From assembly GCF_001713395.1 (NCBI RefSeq), contig NZ_CP016450.1, positions 620,001 to 684,000 on the forward strand: DNA of 64,000 nt, read 5' to 3'. Every line of letters starts with the position of its first letter. Positions within the stretch are counted from its first letter, which is position 1. The notes beneath the pieces are model-generated. The model searched no databases and was not told the DNA's origin. It saw nothing but the letters and a program-made list of their open reading frames with translations. The stretch is from Sinorhizobium sp. RAC02. GTDB lineage: Bacteria > Pseudomonadota > Alphaproteobacteria > Rhizobiales > Rhizobiaceae. The translations under genes and the position numbers were made by a program. This document shows, in pieces, positions 7,628-17,187 of the stretch.

Positions 7628-9430
7628 ATGGCGGAGAGTGTTTCCGAAGCGGAAATTGGGGCCGGCACGCTGGATGCCGCCTCCGCGATGCGATCCTTCG
7701 GTGTCGTCTTTGCTACCAGCCTTCTGATCGTGCTCATGGATTTTGCGGACGGCAGCCTCTTCAATGTCGATGTCGATGACCGGCTTCGCGAATTGCAGAT
7801 CCGGTTCCTGCTGTCGGAAAAAGGGAGTTGGTACGATCCGACGCTGCCTTTCATCGCGATGCCGGAACCCTATCTTTCCCCCTGGTCGCGTCTCGTCGAT
7901 CTTCCCTATGTCGCGATCGCCAAGGGGCTGTCGCTTGTAATGCCGGCGGGCCAGGCGCTGCAGGCGGCGTTCTGGATCTGGCCGCTGGTCATGCTGGCGA
8001 TTTTCAGCCTGCTCGTGACGTCGCTTGCGACGCGGTTGTTTGGTGCAACAGCGCTGCCCCAGCGCACGCGGATGATCGCGCTCGCCCTGATGACCATGTT
8101 CATGGCGATCGCGGTTCTGGAATTCGTACCTGGGCGCATTGATCACCACAATGTGCAGATCCTCGCGCTGCTTGCGATCGCTCTCGGTGTCTGCCGGTGG
8201 GATCGGGTGGGCGGAATGCTGATCGGCCTTGCAAGTGCCGCGTCTCTCATCGTCGGTCTCGAGGGCCTGCCGTTTGTTGCCTTTGCCTATGCTGCGCTTG
8301 TCGGTGCCTTTGTCCTTGATGTTCGCGGTGCCCGCGAGGTGTTGTGGGCGGCGTCGCTCGGCATGTTTGCCGCGACGATATTCGGTGCCGTCGCGTTTCT
8401 CGGCATTCCCGGCGTCCTCTCGGTGCAATGCGATGCCTTTTCTGCACCCTATATTGTTCTGATGCTCGGGTTCTCCACTATTCTCGGGCTGTGCATTCTT
8501 ATGGTGCGCGGCAATGCCGTCGTGCGCCTCGCTGCCTTGGCCGTGCCGGCGGTCGCTCTCTCCGGGGTCATCGGCTTCAACTTCCCGGCCTGCCTTGCCG
8601 GCCCCTATACCGTGATCGACCCGCTGTCGCAGGCCTACTGGTTTGACAGGATATGGCAGGAGCACAGCATCCTGTATTTCTATGTAGGTGAAAGATATAG
8701 CCTGATCGTGCTGTTTGCCTTACTGGCGGCCGTGTTGCTGGCCGTAGCGCCTCTGGCGGTGCGGCAGGCCCGTTCCGCCTTTGCGCCGTGGCTGATTGTC
8801 TATGGCCTGGCCGTCCTCGCTCTCGCCCTGACCGTCGTGCAAACGCGCTATATCCGCTTTCCCATTACGCTGGTGCCGCTCTTCCTGCCGGTTTTGGTTG
8901 GCTGGGCGACTGATAGTACCGACCGGAACTACGGCCGTCGCGCGATGATTGGGGCCATAGCCCTTTGCTGGACGATTTTGGCCGGGTTGTTCTTTCTCGT
9001 GCCGCCTTTCCAACCAGAGGCCGATGCCGTCGATTTCATGGCGAGCGATCAATGCACAGGGCAGGATTTCTCCGTACTTGCTACGGCCACGCCGGGGCGG
9101 ATCGCTGCGCCGAGCGGCGTCGGCATGTCGATCCTGTTCACCGCGCCGGATGGATTTTCGGTCTCGGCGCTGCCGTTCCATCGGGCGTCGCCCGGCATGA
9201 AGCGCATGTACGAGGCATTTCTGTCCAGCGATCCCGCCATCCGCCGGGCTGCGCTGGCACCCTTCGACTATGTCGCGGTGTGCCGGTCTCCAGTGGAGGC
9301 CGACCCGAAGCGCGCGCCGCTTTACGCCGCCTTGTCGGCGGGAAGGGACTGGCCGGGCCTCGTGCGCATGAAACCGCCGCACGAATCCGGCTTTCAGCTC
9401 TTCCGCATCGATGACGCTGCCTTGCAATAG
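7628..9430 (+). CDS. Polytopic membrane protein, GT-C glycosyltransferase-like
   Basis: About 600 residues with roughly eleven or twelve hydrophobic helices and a short soluble C-terminal part. Two loops carry the motifs of alphaproteobacterial GT-C-like proteins: a DVDDRLRELQIRFLLSEKG loop after the first helix followed by SPWSRLVDLP, and PGRIDHHNVQ after the fourth. In GT-C enzymes an acidic first loop binds metal and lipid-linked sugar. I picked the ATG at 7628, with GGGGCAAGG just before it; ATG 7613 is in frame too. A longer reading from 7433 would overlap the RNase T2-like gene and adds no hydrophobic sequence. The donor, acceptor and even transferase activity are inferred. It follows the inactive RNase T2 homologue by 130 bases. 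Confidence 0.65.
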   Translation: MAESVSEAEIGAGTLDAASAMRSFGVVFATSLLIVLMDFADGSLFNVDVDDRLRELQIRFLLSEKGSWYDPTLPFIAMPEPYLSPWSRLVDLPYVAIAKGLSLVMPAGQALQAAFWIWPLVMLAIFSLLVTSLATRLFGATALPQRTRMIALALMTMFMAIAVLEFVPGRIDHHNVQILALLAIALGVCRWDRVGGMLIGLASAASLIVGLEGLPFVAFAYAALVGAFVLDVRGAREVLWAASLGMFAATIFGAVAFLGIPGVLSVQCDAFSAPYIVLMLGFSTILGLCILMVRGNAVVRLAALAVPAVALSGVIGFNFPACLAGPYTVIDPLSQAYWFDRIWQEHSILYFYVGERYSLIVLFALLAAVLLAVAPLAVRQARSAFAPWLIVYGLAVLALALTVVQTRYIRFPITLVPLFLPVLVGWATDSTDRNYGRRAMIGAIALCWTILAGLFFLVPPFQPEADAVDFMASDQCTGQDFSVLATATPGRIAAPSGVGMSILFTAPDGFSVSALPFHRASPGMKRMYEAFLSSDPAIRRAALAPFDYVAVCRSPVEADPKRAPLYAALSAGRDWPGLVRMKPPHESGFQLFRIDDAALQ

Positions 9431-9557
9431 GGAAAGGCCGGAAGACGGAAAGATTCCGGCGGCCTTGCGTCCCCTTGTTCAACTGCGGCTTTCCGTGATT
9501 GCCGCGGCGGCAGAATTCGCCTACATAGCGGGCAAATTTCCATGCGGAGCACGCTTA

Positions 9558-11207
<1,650 letters not shown>

Positions 11208-11253
11208 GCATTTGAGGCCGCGGAAATATCCGACCGCTCATTCGCATCATCTG

Positions 11254-11279
11254 AAAAACCCCGGCTTGCCGGGGTTTTT
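11254..11279 (+). terminator. Rho-independent terminator after ettA
   Basis: A CCCCGGC/GCCGGGG stem with a 2-4 base loop is flanked by A5 on the left and T5 on the right, 47 bases after the ettA stop. The A/T flanks extend the stem. This is a clear intrinsic terminator that ends the ettA transcript before the ArsR-methyltransferase promoter. Confidence 0.9.
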
Positions 11280-11342
11280 CTTTGGGGCTGTTAATGGGAA
11301 GATCGGCGACACGGATTTGCCCTTGCGCGACAAAGGGTAATC

Positions 11343-11362
11343 ACATAAACATATCTTTATGT
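11343..11362. promoter_or_regulatory. 20-bp palindromic operator upstream of the ArsR-methyltransferase gene and metF
   Basis: ACATAAA at 11343-11349 and TTTATGT at 11356-11362 are exact inverted arms around a six-base centre, CATATC, that is itself nearly symmetric. It ends 16 bases before the regulator's ATG, so a bound protein would block transcription or translation initiation. ArsR-family repressors bind such AT-rich palindromes, and methionine-cycle regulators of the SahR type are usually autoregulated. Autoregulation together with metF is therefore the simplest reading; binding itself is inferred. Confidence 0.7.
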
Positions 11363-11378
11363 CTTGATTGGATTGGTC

Positions 11379-12386
11379 ATGGGCGACACGCAGAAACTCG
11401 GACTGGATGATATCGTGGAGATCCTGAAGGCGGCGGGCGAGCCGACGCGCCTTCGCCTGCTCGCGCTCCTGTTCCACGGCGACCTGACCGTGACGGACCT
11501 CACCGATATCCTCGGCCAGTCGCAGCCGCGCATCTCCCGCCATCTGAAGCTGCTTGCGGAAGCAGCCCTCGTCGATCGTTACCAGGAGGGTGCCTGGGCG
11601 TTCTTCCGGCTAAGCCAAGGCGGCCCGGCCGTGAGCCTTGTCCGCCGGCTTCTCGATGCTGCCGATCCGGCTGATGCGGTTTTTGCCCGCGACGACGAGC
11701 GGCTGCGGGCGCTCAAGAAAATCCGTTCCGACAAGGCGCAGGCCTATTTCAGTCGCAACGCGGCCGATTGGGACGCGATGCGACGCCTCCATGTCAGCGA
11801 GGCAGAGGTCGAGGCGAAGCTCGCCGCGATGATCGGCACCGCGCCGGTCGATGCCTTCCTGGATCTCGGCACCGGCACCGGGCGCATCCTCCAGCTGTTC
11901 GAGGGGCTTTACCGGCGCGGCGTTGGCGTCGATGCCAGCCGCGACATGCTGGCGGTCGCCCGCGCCAATCTCGACCGGGCCGGTATCACCAAGGCCTCGA
12001 TCCGCCACGGCGACATCTTCAACCTGCCGCTGGAGCGTGACGAATTCGACGTGGTGACGATCCACCAGGTGCTGCACTTCCTCGAGGAGCCGGAAGCGGC
12101 GGTCGGCGAGGCGGCCCGCATGCTGGCGCCTGGCGGCCGGCTCGCCATCATCGACCTTGCGCCTCATGCCCTGGAGCACCTGCGCGACGAGCACGCCCAT
12201 ATCCGTCTCGGCTTCTCGCACCAGACCCTCTCCGAATGGCTGGAGAAGGCGGGGCTGGCCGTTGAAGAGGTCGTCGACCTGAAACCCGCGCCATCGACCG
12301 CCGATGCGCTGACCGTCACCATCTGGCTTGCCCGCGACCAGCGCGAACAGGCGGCCGACCCTATCGCAATCCGCAGGAGGAGTTGA
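11379..12386 (+). CDS. ArsR-family regulator fused to a SAM-dependent methyltransferase domain (SahR-like)
   Basis: 335 residues in two parts. Residues about 10-95 form a winged helix-turn-helix of the ArsR type (LKAAGEPTRLRLLALLFHGD, then LGQSQPRISRHLKLL). Residues about 130-320 form a class I methyltransferase with the SAM loop FLDLGTGTGR and a downstream DVVTIHQVLHFLEEP segment. Fusions of this kind are known in alphaproteobacteria and are tied to methionine-cycle control, sensing S-adenosylhomocysteine or SAM through the C-terminal domain. The location supports this: metF begins one base after its stop, and a palindrome overlaps its promoter. The methyltransferase part may be a sensor, not an enzyme. 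ATG 11379 is preferred over a TTG at 11364, which would place the operator against the start. Confidence 0.85.
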   Translation: MGDTQKLGLDDIVEILKAAGEPTRLRLLALLFHGDLTVTDLTDILGQSQPRISRHLKLLAEAALVDRYQEGAWAFFRLSQGGPAVSLVRRLLDAADPADAVFARDDERLRALKKIRSDKAQAYFSRNAADWDAMRRLHVSEAEVEAKLAAMIGTAPVDAFLDLGTGTGRILQLFEGLYRRGVGVDASRDMLAVARANLDRAGITKASIRHGDIFNLPLERDEFDVVTIHQVLHFLEEPEAAVGEAARMLAPGGRLAIIDLAPHALEHLRDEHAHIRLGFSHQTLSEWLEKAGLAVEEVVDLKPAPSTADALTVTIWLARDQREQAADPIAIRRRS

Positions 12387-12387
12387 C

Positions 12388-13293
12388 ATGAACCCGGCGA
12401 CCGCAAGCTTGAGCCGCAAGGACATCCGCCTGTCTTTCGAATTCTTCCCGCCGAAATCGGCGGAGGCCGAAGGCCAGCTCTGGGAGACGGCGGTAGCGCT
12501 TTCTGCGTATGCGCCGGGTTTCATGTCGGTCACCTACGGTGCTGGCGGCTCCACCAAGGCGCCGACGCTGGCGACCGTGCGCCAGCTTCTGACCATGGGC
12601 CTGCCGGCCGCCTCGCATCTCACCTGTGTCGGCGCGACCAAGGAAGAGGTTCATGCCGTCGTCGCCGAGTTCCAGGCCGTCGGGGTCAAGCATTTCGTGG
12701 CGCTGCGTGGCGATCCGCCGGGCGGTGTCGGTGCGGCCTATCAGCCGCATCCTGACGGCTATGCCAATGCGGCCGAGCTTACCGCCGGCCTGCATGGTCT
12801 TGCCGATTTCGAGATCTCCGTCTCGGCCTATCCGGAAAAACATCCGCAGAGCGCGGATGTCGCCGCCGATATCGACATGTTGAAGCGCAAGGTGGATGCG
12901 GGCGCGACGCGCGCGCTGACGCAGTTCTTCTTCGAGAACGACGATTTCGAGCGTTATCTCGAGCGCGTGCGCAAGGCGGGCATCACCATTCCGGTCGTGC
13001 CGGGCATCCTTCCGGTGCACAATCTCGCGCAGGTCCAGAAATTCGCCGGCCTCTGTGGCGCCTCCGTGCCCGGCTGGCTGGCCGATCGCCTCGGCCCGGT
13101 CGATGACCGGCCGCAGGAGCGGACGGCCGTGGCGGTCGAGCTGGCCATCCGCCAGGTCAGCGACCTCATCGCCCGTGGCATCAGCGAGTTCCACTTCTAC
13201 ACGATGAACCGGGCGACCATGGTTTCGGCGGTCTGCGATGGTGTCGGTTTTGCGCGGATCGACCGTCAGCGTGCGACGGGCGCCGCCGCCTGA
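12388..13293 (+). CDS. metF: Methylenetetrahydrofolate reductase
   Basis: A 301-residue MetF that reduces 5,10-methylene-THF to 5-methyl-THF with NADH and FAD, supplying the methyl group for methionine synthesis. Visible signatures are SFEFFPPKS near the N-terminus (with the catalytic Glu), SVTYGAGGS, HLTCVGAT and LRGDPP. The C-terminal half has TQFFFENDDF and PGILPV. The ATG at 12388 follows a perfect AGGAGG and comes one base after the stop of the ArsR-methyltransferase gene, so the two are one operon. A longer frame from 12328 overlaps that gene and is not homologous. Expression is probably controlled by the upstream palindrome. Transcription probably ends at the hairpin 28 bases downstream. 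Confidence 0.95.
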   Translation: MNPATASLSRKDIRLSFEFFPPKSAEAEGQLWETAVALSAYAPGFMSVTYGAGGSTKAPTLATVRQLLTMGLPAASHLTCVGATKEEVHAVVAEFQAVGVKHFVALRGDPPGGVGAAYQPHPDGYANAAELTAGLHGLADFEISVSAYPEKHPQSADVAADIDMLKRKVDAGATRALTQFFFENDDFERYLERVRKAGITIPVVPGILPVHNLAQVQKFAGLCGASVPGWLADRLGPVDDRPQERTAVAVELAIRQVSDLIARGISEFHFYTMNRATMVSAVCDGVGFARIDRQRATGAAA

Positions 13294-13320
13294 TCTCGCA
13301 TTCTTTCAGCTGGAAACGAA

Positions 13321-13354
13321 AAATGCATGGCGCCGTCTCCGGGGCCATGCATTT
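13321..13354. terminator. Bidirectional hairpin between metF and the small membrane protein gene
   Basis: An 11-bp stem, AAATGCATGGC paired with GCCATGCATTT around a GC-rich loop, lies between two convergent genes. On the minus strand the stem runs into TTTTTCG, which fits an intrinsic terminator for the small gene at 13422-13499. On the plus strand the T run is short (TTTCT), so it may terminate metF more weakly. Confidence 0.7.
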
Positions 13355-13421
13355 CTATAATGAGCTTCGGCAGGGTTTCTTGATCTTGTCCCTGGCCTCT
13401 CTCTGCTTCGCTTTGGTCGCC

Positions 13422-13499
13422 TTAGATGAAGATCATCGTTGCGACGAAGAGGAATGCTGCACTGATCATCAGAACATTCAAGGAATGTGTGAGTCCCAT
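13422..13499 (-). CDS. 25-residue predicted single-pass membrane protein
   Basis: On the minus strand an ATG at 13499 is preceded by GGAGG with seven bases between them, an ideal ribosome binding site, and the frame runs 25 codons to TAA at 13422-13424. The peptide begins MGLTHSLNVLMISAAF and ends in FVATMIFI. After a short polar start nearly all of it is hydrophobic, enough for one membrane helix. A terminator-like hairpin with a T run lies about 70 bases downstream, and three small hairpins lie upstream in its probable leader. Together these make a small gene with its own transcription unit. I do not recognise a named family. It could be a regulator of a larger membrane protein or a dual-function RNA. 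Confidence 0.65.
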   Translation of the reverse strand: MGLTHSLNVLMISAAFLFVATMIFI

Positions 13500-13520
13500 C
13501 GGCTTACCTCCTTGCGTTGA

Positions 13521-13600
13521 CGGTCGGATATTACGACCGAAAAAAGCGGGTTGGAAAGGTATTTTGTTGCTGCATTGCAACATCCGGTCTTCGCCGGATG
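13521..13600 (-). promoter_or_regulatory. Structured leader of the 25-residue protein
   Basis: Three short hairpins lie upstream of the small gene. CATCCGG/CCGGATG is at 13581-13600, TGTTGC/GCAACA at 13565-13582, and CGGTCG/CGACCG at 13521-13539. The first two share two bases, so they would exclude each other. None carries a T run on either strand, so they are not terminators. The rest of this 488-base gap (13294-13781), from 13601 to 13781, is AT-rich and holds no other convincing gene; a promoter for the minus-strand unit probably lies near 13620-13680. Confidence 0.4.
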
Positions 13601-13781
13601 GTTATTCACAGTGCTAATCTACTGAATTTCCTACGCTATTATGCATGCCACAAAAAATTCACAATCCCTACCAAATGACGAATGCCGACAGTGTGCATTT
13701 ACCAGTGTGGCGAAATGTCGGCGCCGCAATCCGGCGTATCGTCTTGAAACGACCGGGAAGGCATTTTGTTCCTGATTTTCT

Positions 13782-14714
13782 TCAGGAGGCCTGGAAACGG
13801 GCGAAAACCCGGCCGTCGAGCACCACGAGGCCCAGCAAAACGAGCGCCATGCCGAGCATGCCGAGCGGTGTCAGCTGTTCTCCGAGGAAGAGCATGCCGG
13901 CGAGAATCGCGCTCGGCGGCACGAGAAGGGTGACGAGCGATGTGTTGGTTGCGCCGGCCGCTGCCATGATTCGGAAGAAGAGGATATAGCCGTACGCCGT
14001 CGAGAGGAGCGCCAGCGCGAGCACGGCGAGGATCGCGCTCAGCGGGGGCAGGGGAAGCTGCCAGGGCGCATCGAGCGCGAAGGAGACGGGCAGCATCAGC
14101 AGCGTCGAGGCGGTGAGCTGGCCGGCGGCGATAGCCGGTGGGGCAACGCCGCGGAAGCGTTTGCCGTAAGTCGCGGCAAAACCGTAGGAGACGGCCGCAA
14201 GCACCGGCAGGAGGACAGCCCAGAGCGGCGGGCCGCTGTCGCCGGTAAAGGGCGCCAGTGCGCGCGGGCCGATCAGCACGGCGGTGCCGGCGAGGCCGAT
14301 GAGGCAGCCTGCGATTTTCTTGGACGAGAGTTTTTCGTCGGCGGTCATCCGGTTGGCGATGAGCACGGTGAAGATCGGCGTGGTCGCGTTGAGGATGGAA
14401 GCAAGGCCGGCGCCGATCTGCGTCTGGCCAAGGAAGATCAGCATATGCGGCACGGCGTTGTTGACGAGACCGAGCAGCAGGAATTCACGCCATCGGGCGC
14501 GCAGCGTCGGGTAGATGTCGAAACGGCCGGCGATATAGATGTGCAGGGCCAGCGCGGCGATGCCGACGCGCAGCAGCACAAGCGTTGCCGGCGGCACATG
14601 GGCGACGGCGACGCGCGCGAAGAAGAAGGAACCGCCCCAGATCATGCCGAGCAGCGCAAGCAGACCCCAGGTCTGTGCGCTCATGCGTGCTGGTGCCGAT
14701 ACGGTCTGCTCCAT
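13782..14714 (-). CDS. EamA/DMT-superfamily transporter
   Basis: A 310-residue inner-membrane transporter with ten predicted helices in two EamA repeats. The first begins TWGLLALLGMIWGGSFFFARVAV, and the second contains PPSAILAGMLFLGEQLTPLGMLGMALVLLGLVVL, the usual EamA end. The ATG at 14714 has GGAGG 5-6 bases upstream; a 20-residue extension from 14774 is Arg/Trp-rich and unlikely. It is not closely similar by eye to the EamA protein at 4668-5612, so this is not a recent duplication. The gene is isolated, with the transglycosylase stop region and a 140-base gap upstream. Substrate unknown. Confidence 0.87.
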   Translation of the reverse strand: MEQTVSAPARMSAQTWGLLALLGMIWGGSFFFARVAVAHVPPATLVLLRVGIAALALHIYIAGRFDIYPTLRARWREFLLLGLVNNAVPHMLIFLGQTQIGAGLASILNATTPIFTVLIANRMTADEKLSSKKIAGCLIGLAGTAVLIGPRALAPFTGDSGPPLWAVLLPVLAAVSYGFAATYGKRFRGVAPPAIAAGQLTASTLLMLPVSFALDAPWQLPLPPLSAILAVLALALLSTAYGYILFFRIMAAAGATNTSLVTLLVPPSAILAGMLFLGEQLTPLGMLGMALVLLGLVVLDGRVFARFQAS

Positions 14715-14854
14715 CCTGTCCTCCCAAGGCCTCCTGCGCCAGAAATGCGGCAGGGGAAAAAGATAGAGCGGCATCCCGGTCCTGACCTGGGCATGCCGCT
14801 CTGGGTCTCTTTGTGCCTATAGCACCCCGGAGGCGTCCAGCCACCCGATTTCCG

Positions 14855-16063
14855 TCAGAGGGAGGAAAGCAGCGCCTGCGTCGCCCAGCCGTCCGCCGGA
14901 AGGCCAAGTCGGAGCTGTTCCTTCTGGATCGCGGCGCGCGTGCCGGACCCCAGAATGCCGTCGACCTTGCCGACGTCATGGCCCAGACCCTGCAGCTTGG
15001 TCTGCAGCTGCTTCATGCTTTCTTCCGAAAGACCTTCCTCCGGTACGCCGCGCTCATAGGGCGGGGCGCCGGCGAGACGGGTCGCGAAATAGGCGGCCGA
15101 CGTCGTGTAGATGAAGGACTGGTTCCATTCGAGATAGATGTTGAAGTTCGGATAGGTGATGAAAGCGGGACCCTTGCGGCCCTGCGGGATCACCAGCGAG
15201 GCTTCGAGATTGCCGAAGGACGTGTCGCCGTCGCGGGGCTTGACGCCAAGCGCGAACCAGTCGGCGGCCTTCATGCCGGGCTGGAGGCCTGTCTTTTCAA
15301 ACGGGAGGACGTCCGGCACCGAGACTTCCTGGATCCACGGCTGGCCCTTGGTGAAGCCAAGATGCTGGATGAACTTCGCGGCGGTCAGGATCGCGTCGGG
15401 TGCGCTTTTCTTCACGTCGATATGGCCGTCGCCGTCGCCGTCCACGCCGAATTCGATGATATCCTTCGGCAGCATCTGCACCTGGCCGACTTCGCCCGCC
15501 CAAGCGCCCGTCGTGCCGTTCGGATCGAGGTCGCCATGGCCGACCATTTCGACGGCGGCGATCAACTGCGGGCGGAAGAGTTCGGGACGACGGCAGTCGT
15601 GCGAGAGCGTCACCAGTGCGTTGCGGGTGTTGAAATCACCCTGCACCGCGCCGAAATCGGTTTCCATGGCCCAGAAGGCGGCGATAATTGGGCCGGGGAC
15701 GCCGAATTCCTGCTCGGCACGGGCGAAGACCGAGGAGAGATCGTTCAGCTTCTTGCGGCCGATGTCGAGGCGCGACTGGCTGACCGTGCGCTTGGAGAAT
15801 TCAAGAAAGGTCTGGCGGAAGACGCCCTGGGCACGGTCCCGCGACAGGACCTTCTGGTCGATGGCGGCACCGGCGAGCGCCCGGTCGGCGACATCGGCAG
15901 AAACCCCGCGCGTCAACGCTTCGGCCTTCACGCCCTGCAGGAAGGCGTTGAAATCGCCGCCGCAGGCGGCTGCCGTTGCTGTCGCCGTCTGGGCATGCGC
16001 GCTGCCAGCTAGCAGAAAGGCCGCAAGGCCTGCCGCAAGTGTCGTCTTCAGGTTCTGCCGCAT
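14855..16063 (-). CDS. Lytic murein transglycosylase (MltB/SLT_2 type) with C-terminal peptidoglycan-binding domain
   Basis: 402 residues. A signal peptide (MRQNLKTTLAAGLAAFLLAG, ending SAHA-Q) directs it to the periplasm; there is no lipobox, unlike E. coli MltB. The catalytic domain spans about 35-330, with the acid glutamate in FWAMETDFGAVQG and the flanking GVPGPIIAAFWAME and GQVQMLPKDI motifs. The last 60 residues (LQTKLQGLGHDVGKVDGILGSGTRAAIQ) are a PG_binding_1 domain. It cleaves the MurNAc-GlcNAc bond, forming 1,6-anhydroMurNAc. The ATG at 16063 has AAGGAG eight bases before it; 29 more codons upstream look non-coding. It neighbours a GH25 lysozyme gene, also on the minus strand. Confidence 0.9.
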   Translation of the reverse strand: MRQNLKTTLAAGLAAFLLAGSAHAQTATATAAACGGDFNAFLQGVKAEALTRGVSADVADRALAGAAIDQKVLSRDRAQGVFRQTFLEFSKRTVSQSRLDIGRKKLNDLSSVFARAEQEFGVPGPIIAAFWAMETDFGAVQGDFNTRNALVTLSHDCRRPELFRPQLIAAVEMVGHGDLDPNGTTGAWAGEVGQVQMLPKDIIEFGVDGDGDGHIDVKKSAPDAILTAAKFIQHLGFTKGQPWIQEVSVPDVLPFEKTGLQPGMKAADWFALGVKPRDGDTSFGNLEASLVIPQGRKGPAFITYPNFNIYLEWNQSFIYTTSAAYFATRLAGAPPYERGVPEEGLSEESMKQLQTKLQGLGHDVGKVDGILGSGTRAAIQKEQLRLGLPADGWATQALLSSL

Positions 16064-16251
16064 CTTGAATGCTCCTTGGGCCCGTTGCCCTGCTGTCTTT
16101 GACTTCAGCATGCCGTCATCGCAAAACTGCTGCACACGTTTGCGCGACACGCTCTGATTGACCCGGCTGTCTCAGATGAATGTGACCGAAGCAAGAAGAA
16201 AAAGGCAACCGCGGCGTGCTGTCGCCCTTTGTCACGCAAATGTTGTTTTGG

Positions 16252-17031
16252 TCAGCGGGAAACCGAGGCGACCCACGTCTTCCAGTTCTTCGCCGAGCCG
16301 GCAAAGACATTGATGTCGGTGTCCGTCGAAATGCCCGGCACCACGCCGGTAGAGGTATATTGCCAGAAGGCCCACTTGCGGGCCGAATAGATGTTTTCCG
16401 GGTGGTTCGCTACCGAGCGCAGCCAGAAATGGTAGCCCTCGAAATGCCCGACGAGGTTTTCGCGGTGGAAGTCGACCGTCGTGTAGATGATGGGCCGCTT
16501 GCCGTAGTGTTTTTCGAGGCGGTCCATGAAGCGCTGGAGTGCTACGCGCACCTCGTCCGCCGGCGGGCGGAGCTTGCAGGTCGGCGAGGCGGCGTTCCAT
16601 TCGGCATCCAGCACTGGTGGCAGCTGGACTGCCTCCTTCGGCACATTGGCGATGAACCAGTCCGCCTGTGCATCCGCCGTCGAGCAGAAATAATAGAAGT
16701 GATAGGGCGCATGGGCGACATCGGCCGCGCGCGCACCGCGCCAGTATTCGGCAAAGCGGCTGTCCAGCCGGTCGGTGCCTTCGGTCGCCTTCAGGAAGGC
16801 GAAGGAGACGCCGCCGTTCTTGACGGCCGGCCAGTCGATATCGCCATTCCACTTCGACACGTCGATGCCGTGCACCTGGTGGCGATGCGGCGTGCGGGCC
16901 CCGAAATCCTGCGGATCCTTGTCCTCGAAACGCGGCGGAACCGACGCGGTGGATACGAGGTCGTAGTCGGTGGTGGAACAGGACGTGGCGAGAAGGGCGA
17001 GGGGCAGGAGAGCCAGAATGAGCCGACGCAT
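16252..17031 (-). CDS. GH25 family lysozyme, putative lipoprotein
   Basis: 259 residues. The N-terminus MRRLILALLPLALLATSC is a lipoprotein signal with lipobox ATSC, placing Cys18 at the membrane. The mature protein is a glycoside hydrolase family 25 (Chalaropsis-type) lysozyme: HGIDVSKWNGDIDW supplies the first catalytic-site Asp, AFLKATEG and YHFYYF follow, and PPVLDAEWN carries the DxE pair. FWQYTSTG near the C-terminus is also typical. It would hydrolyse the beta-1,4 MurNAc-GlcNAc bond. The ATG at 17031 is preferred because longer versions lack a signal peptide. It lies 188 bases upstream of the MltB-like gene in the same direction. Confidence 0.88.
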   Translation of the reverse strand: MRRLILALLPLALLATSCSTTDYDLVSTASVPPRFEDKDPQDFGARTPHRHQVHGIDVSKWNGDIDWPAVKNGGVSFAFLKATEGTDRLDSRFAEYWRGARAADVAHAPYHFYYFCSTADAQADWFIANVPKEAVQLPPVLDAEWNAASPTCKLRPPADEVRVALQRFMDRLEKHYGKRPIIYTTVDFHRENLVGHFEGYHFWLRSVANHPENIYSARKWAFWQYTSTGVVPGISTDTDINVFAGSAKNWKTWVASVSR

Positions 17032-17187
17032 GGGGGTCCCGTTGTTCGCGCGTTTCCTAATCCTGCCTTGAACGAGGCGGGCCGTAAAGGGGAGCGCACG
17101 AGACAGGGTCTCGACCTCTCGCATATTTGCGTAAAATTATGGTTAGCGGCCGGTTAAGCCGGGCGGGTGAACCGCCCGGCTTCAGCA

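Noticed and set aside
13521..13539. CGGTCG/CGACCG hairpin followed by A6 as a plus-strand terminator
   Set aside because: The run is A, not T, on the plus strand, and on the minus strand the T run precedes the stem; so it is not an intrinsic terminator.
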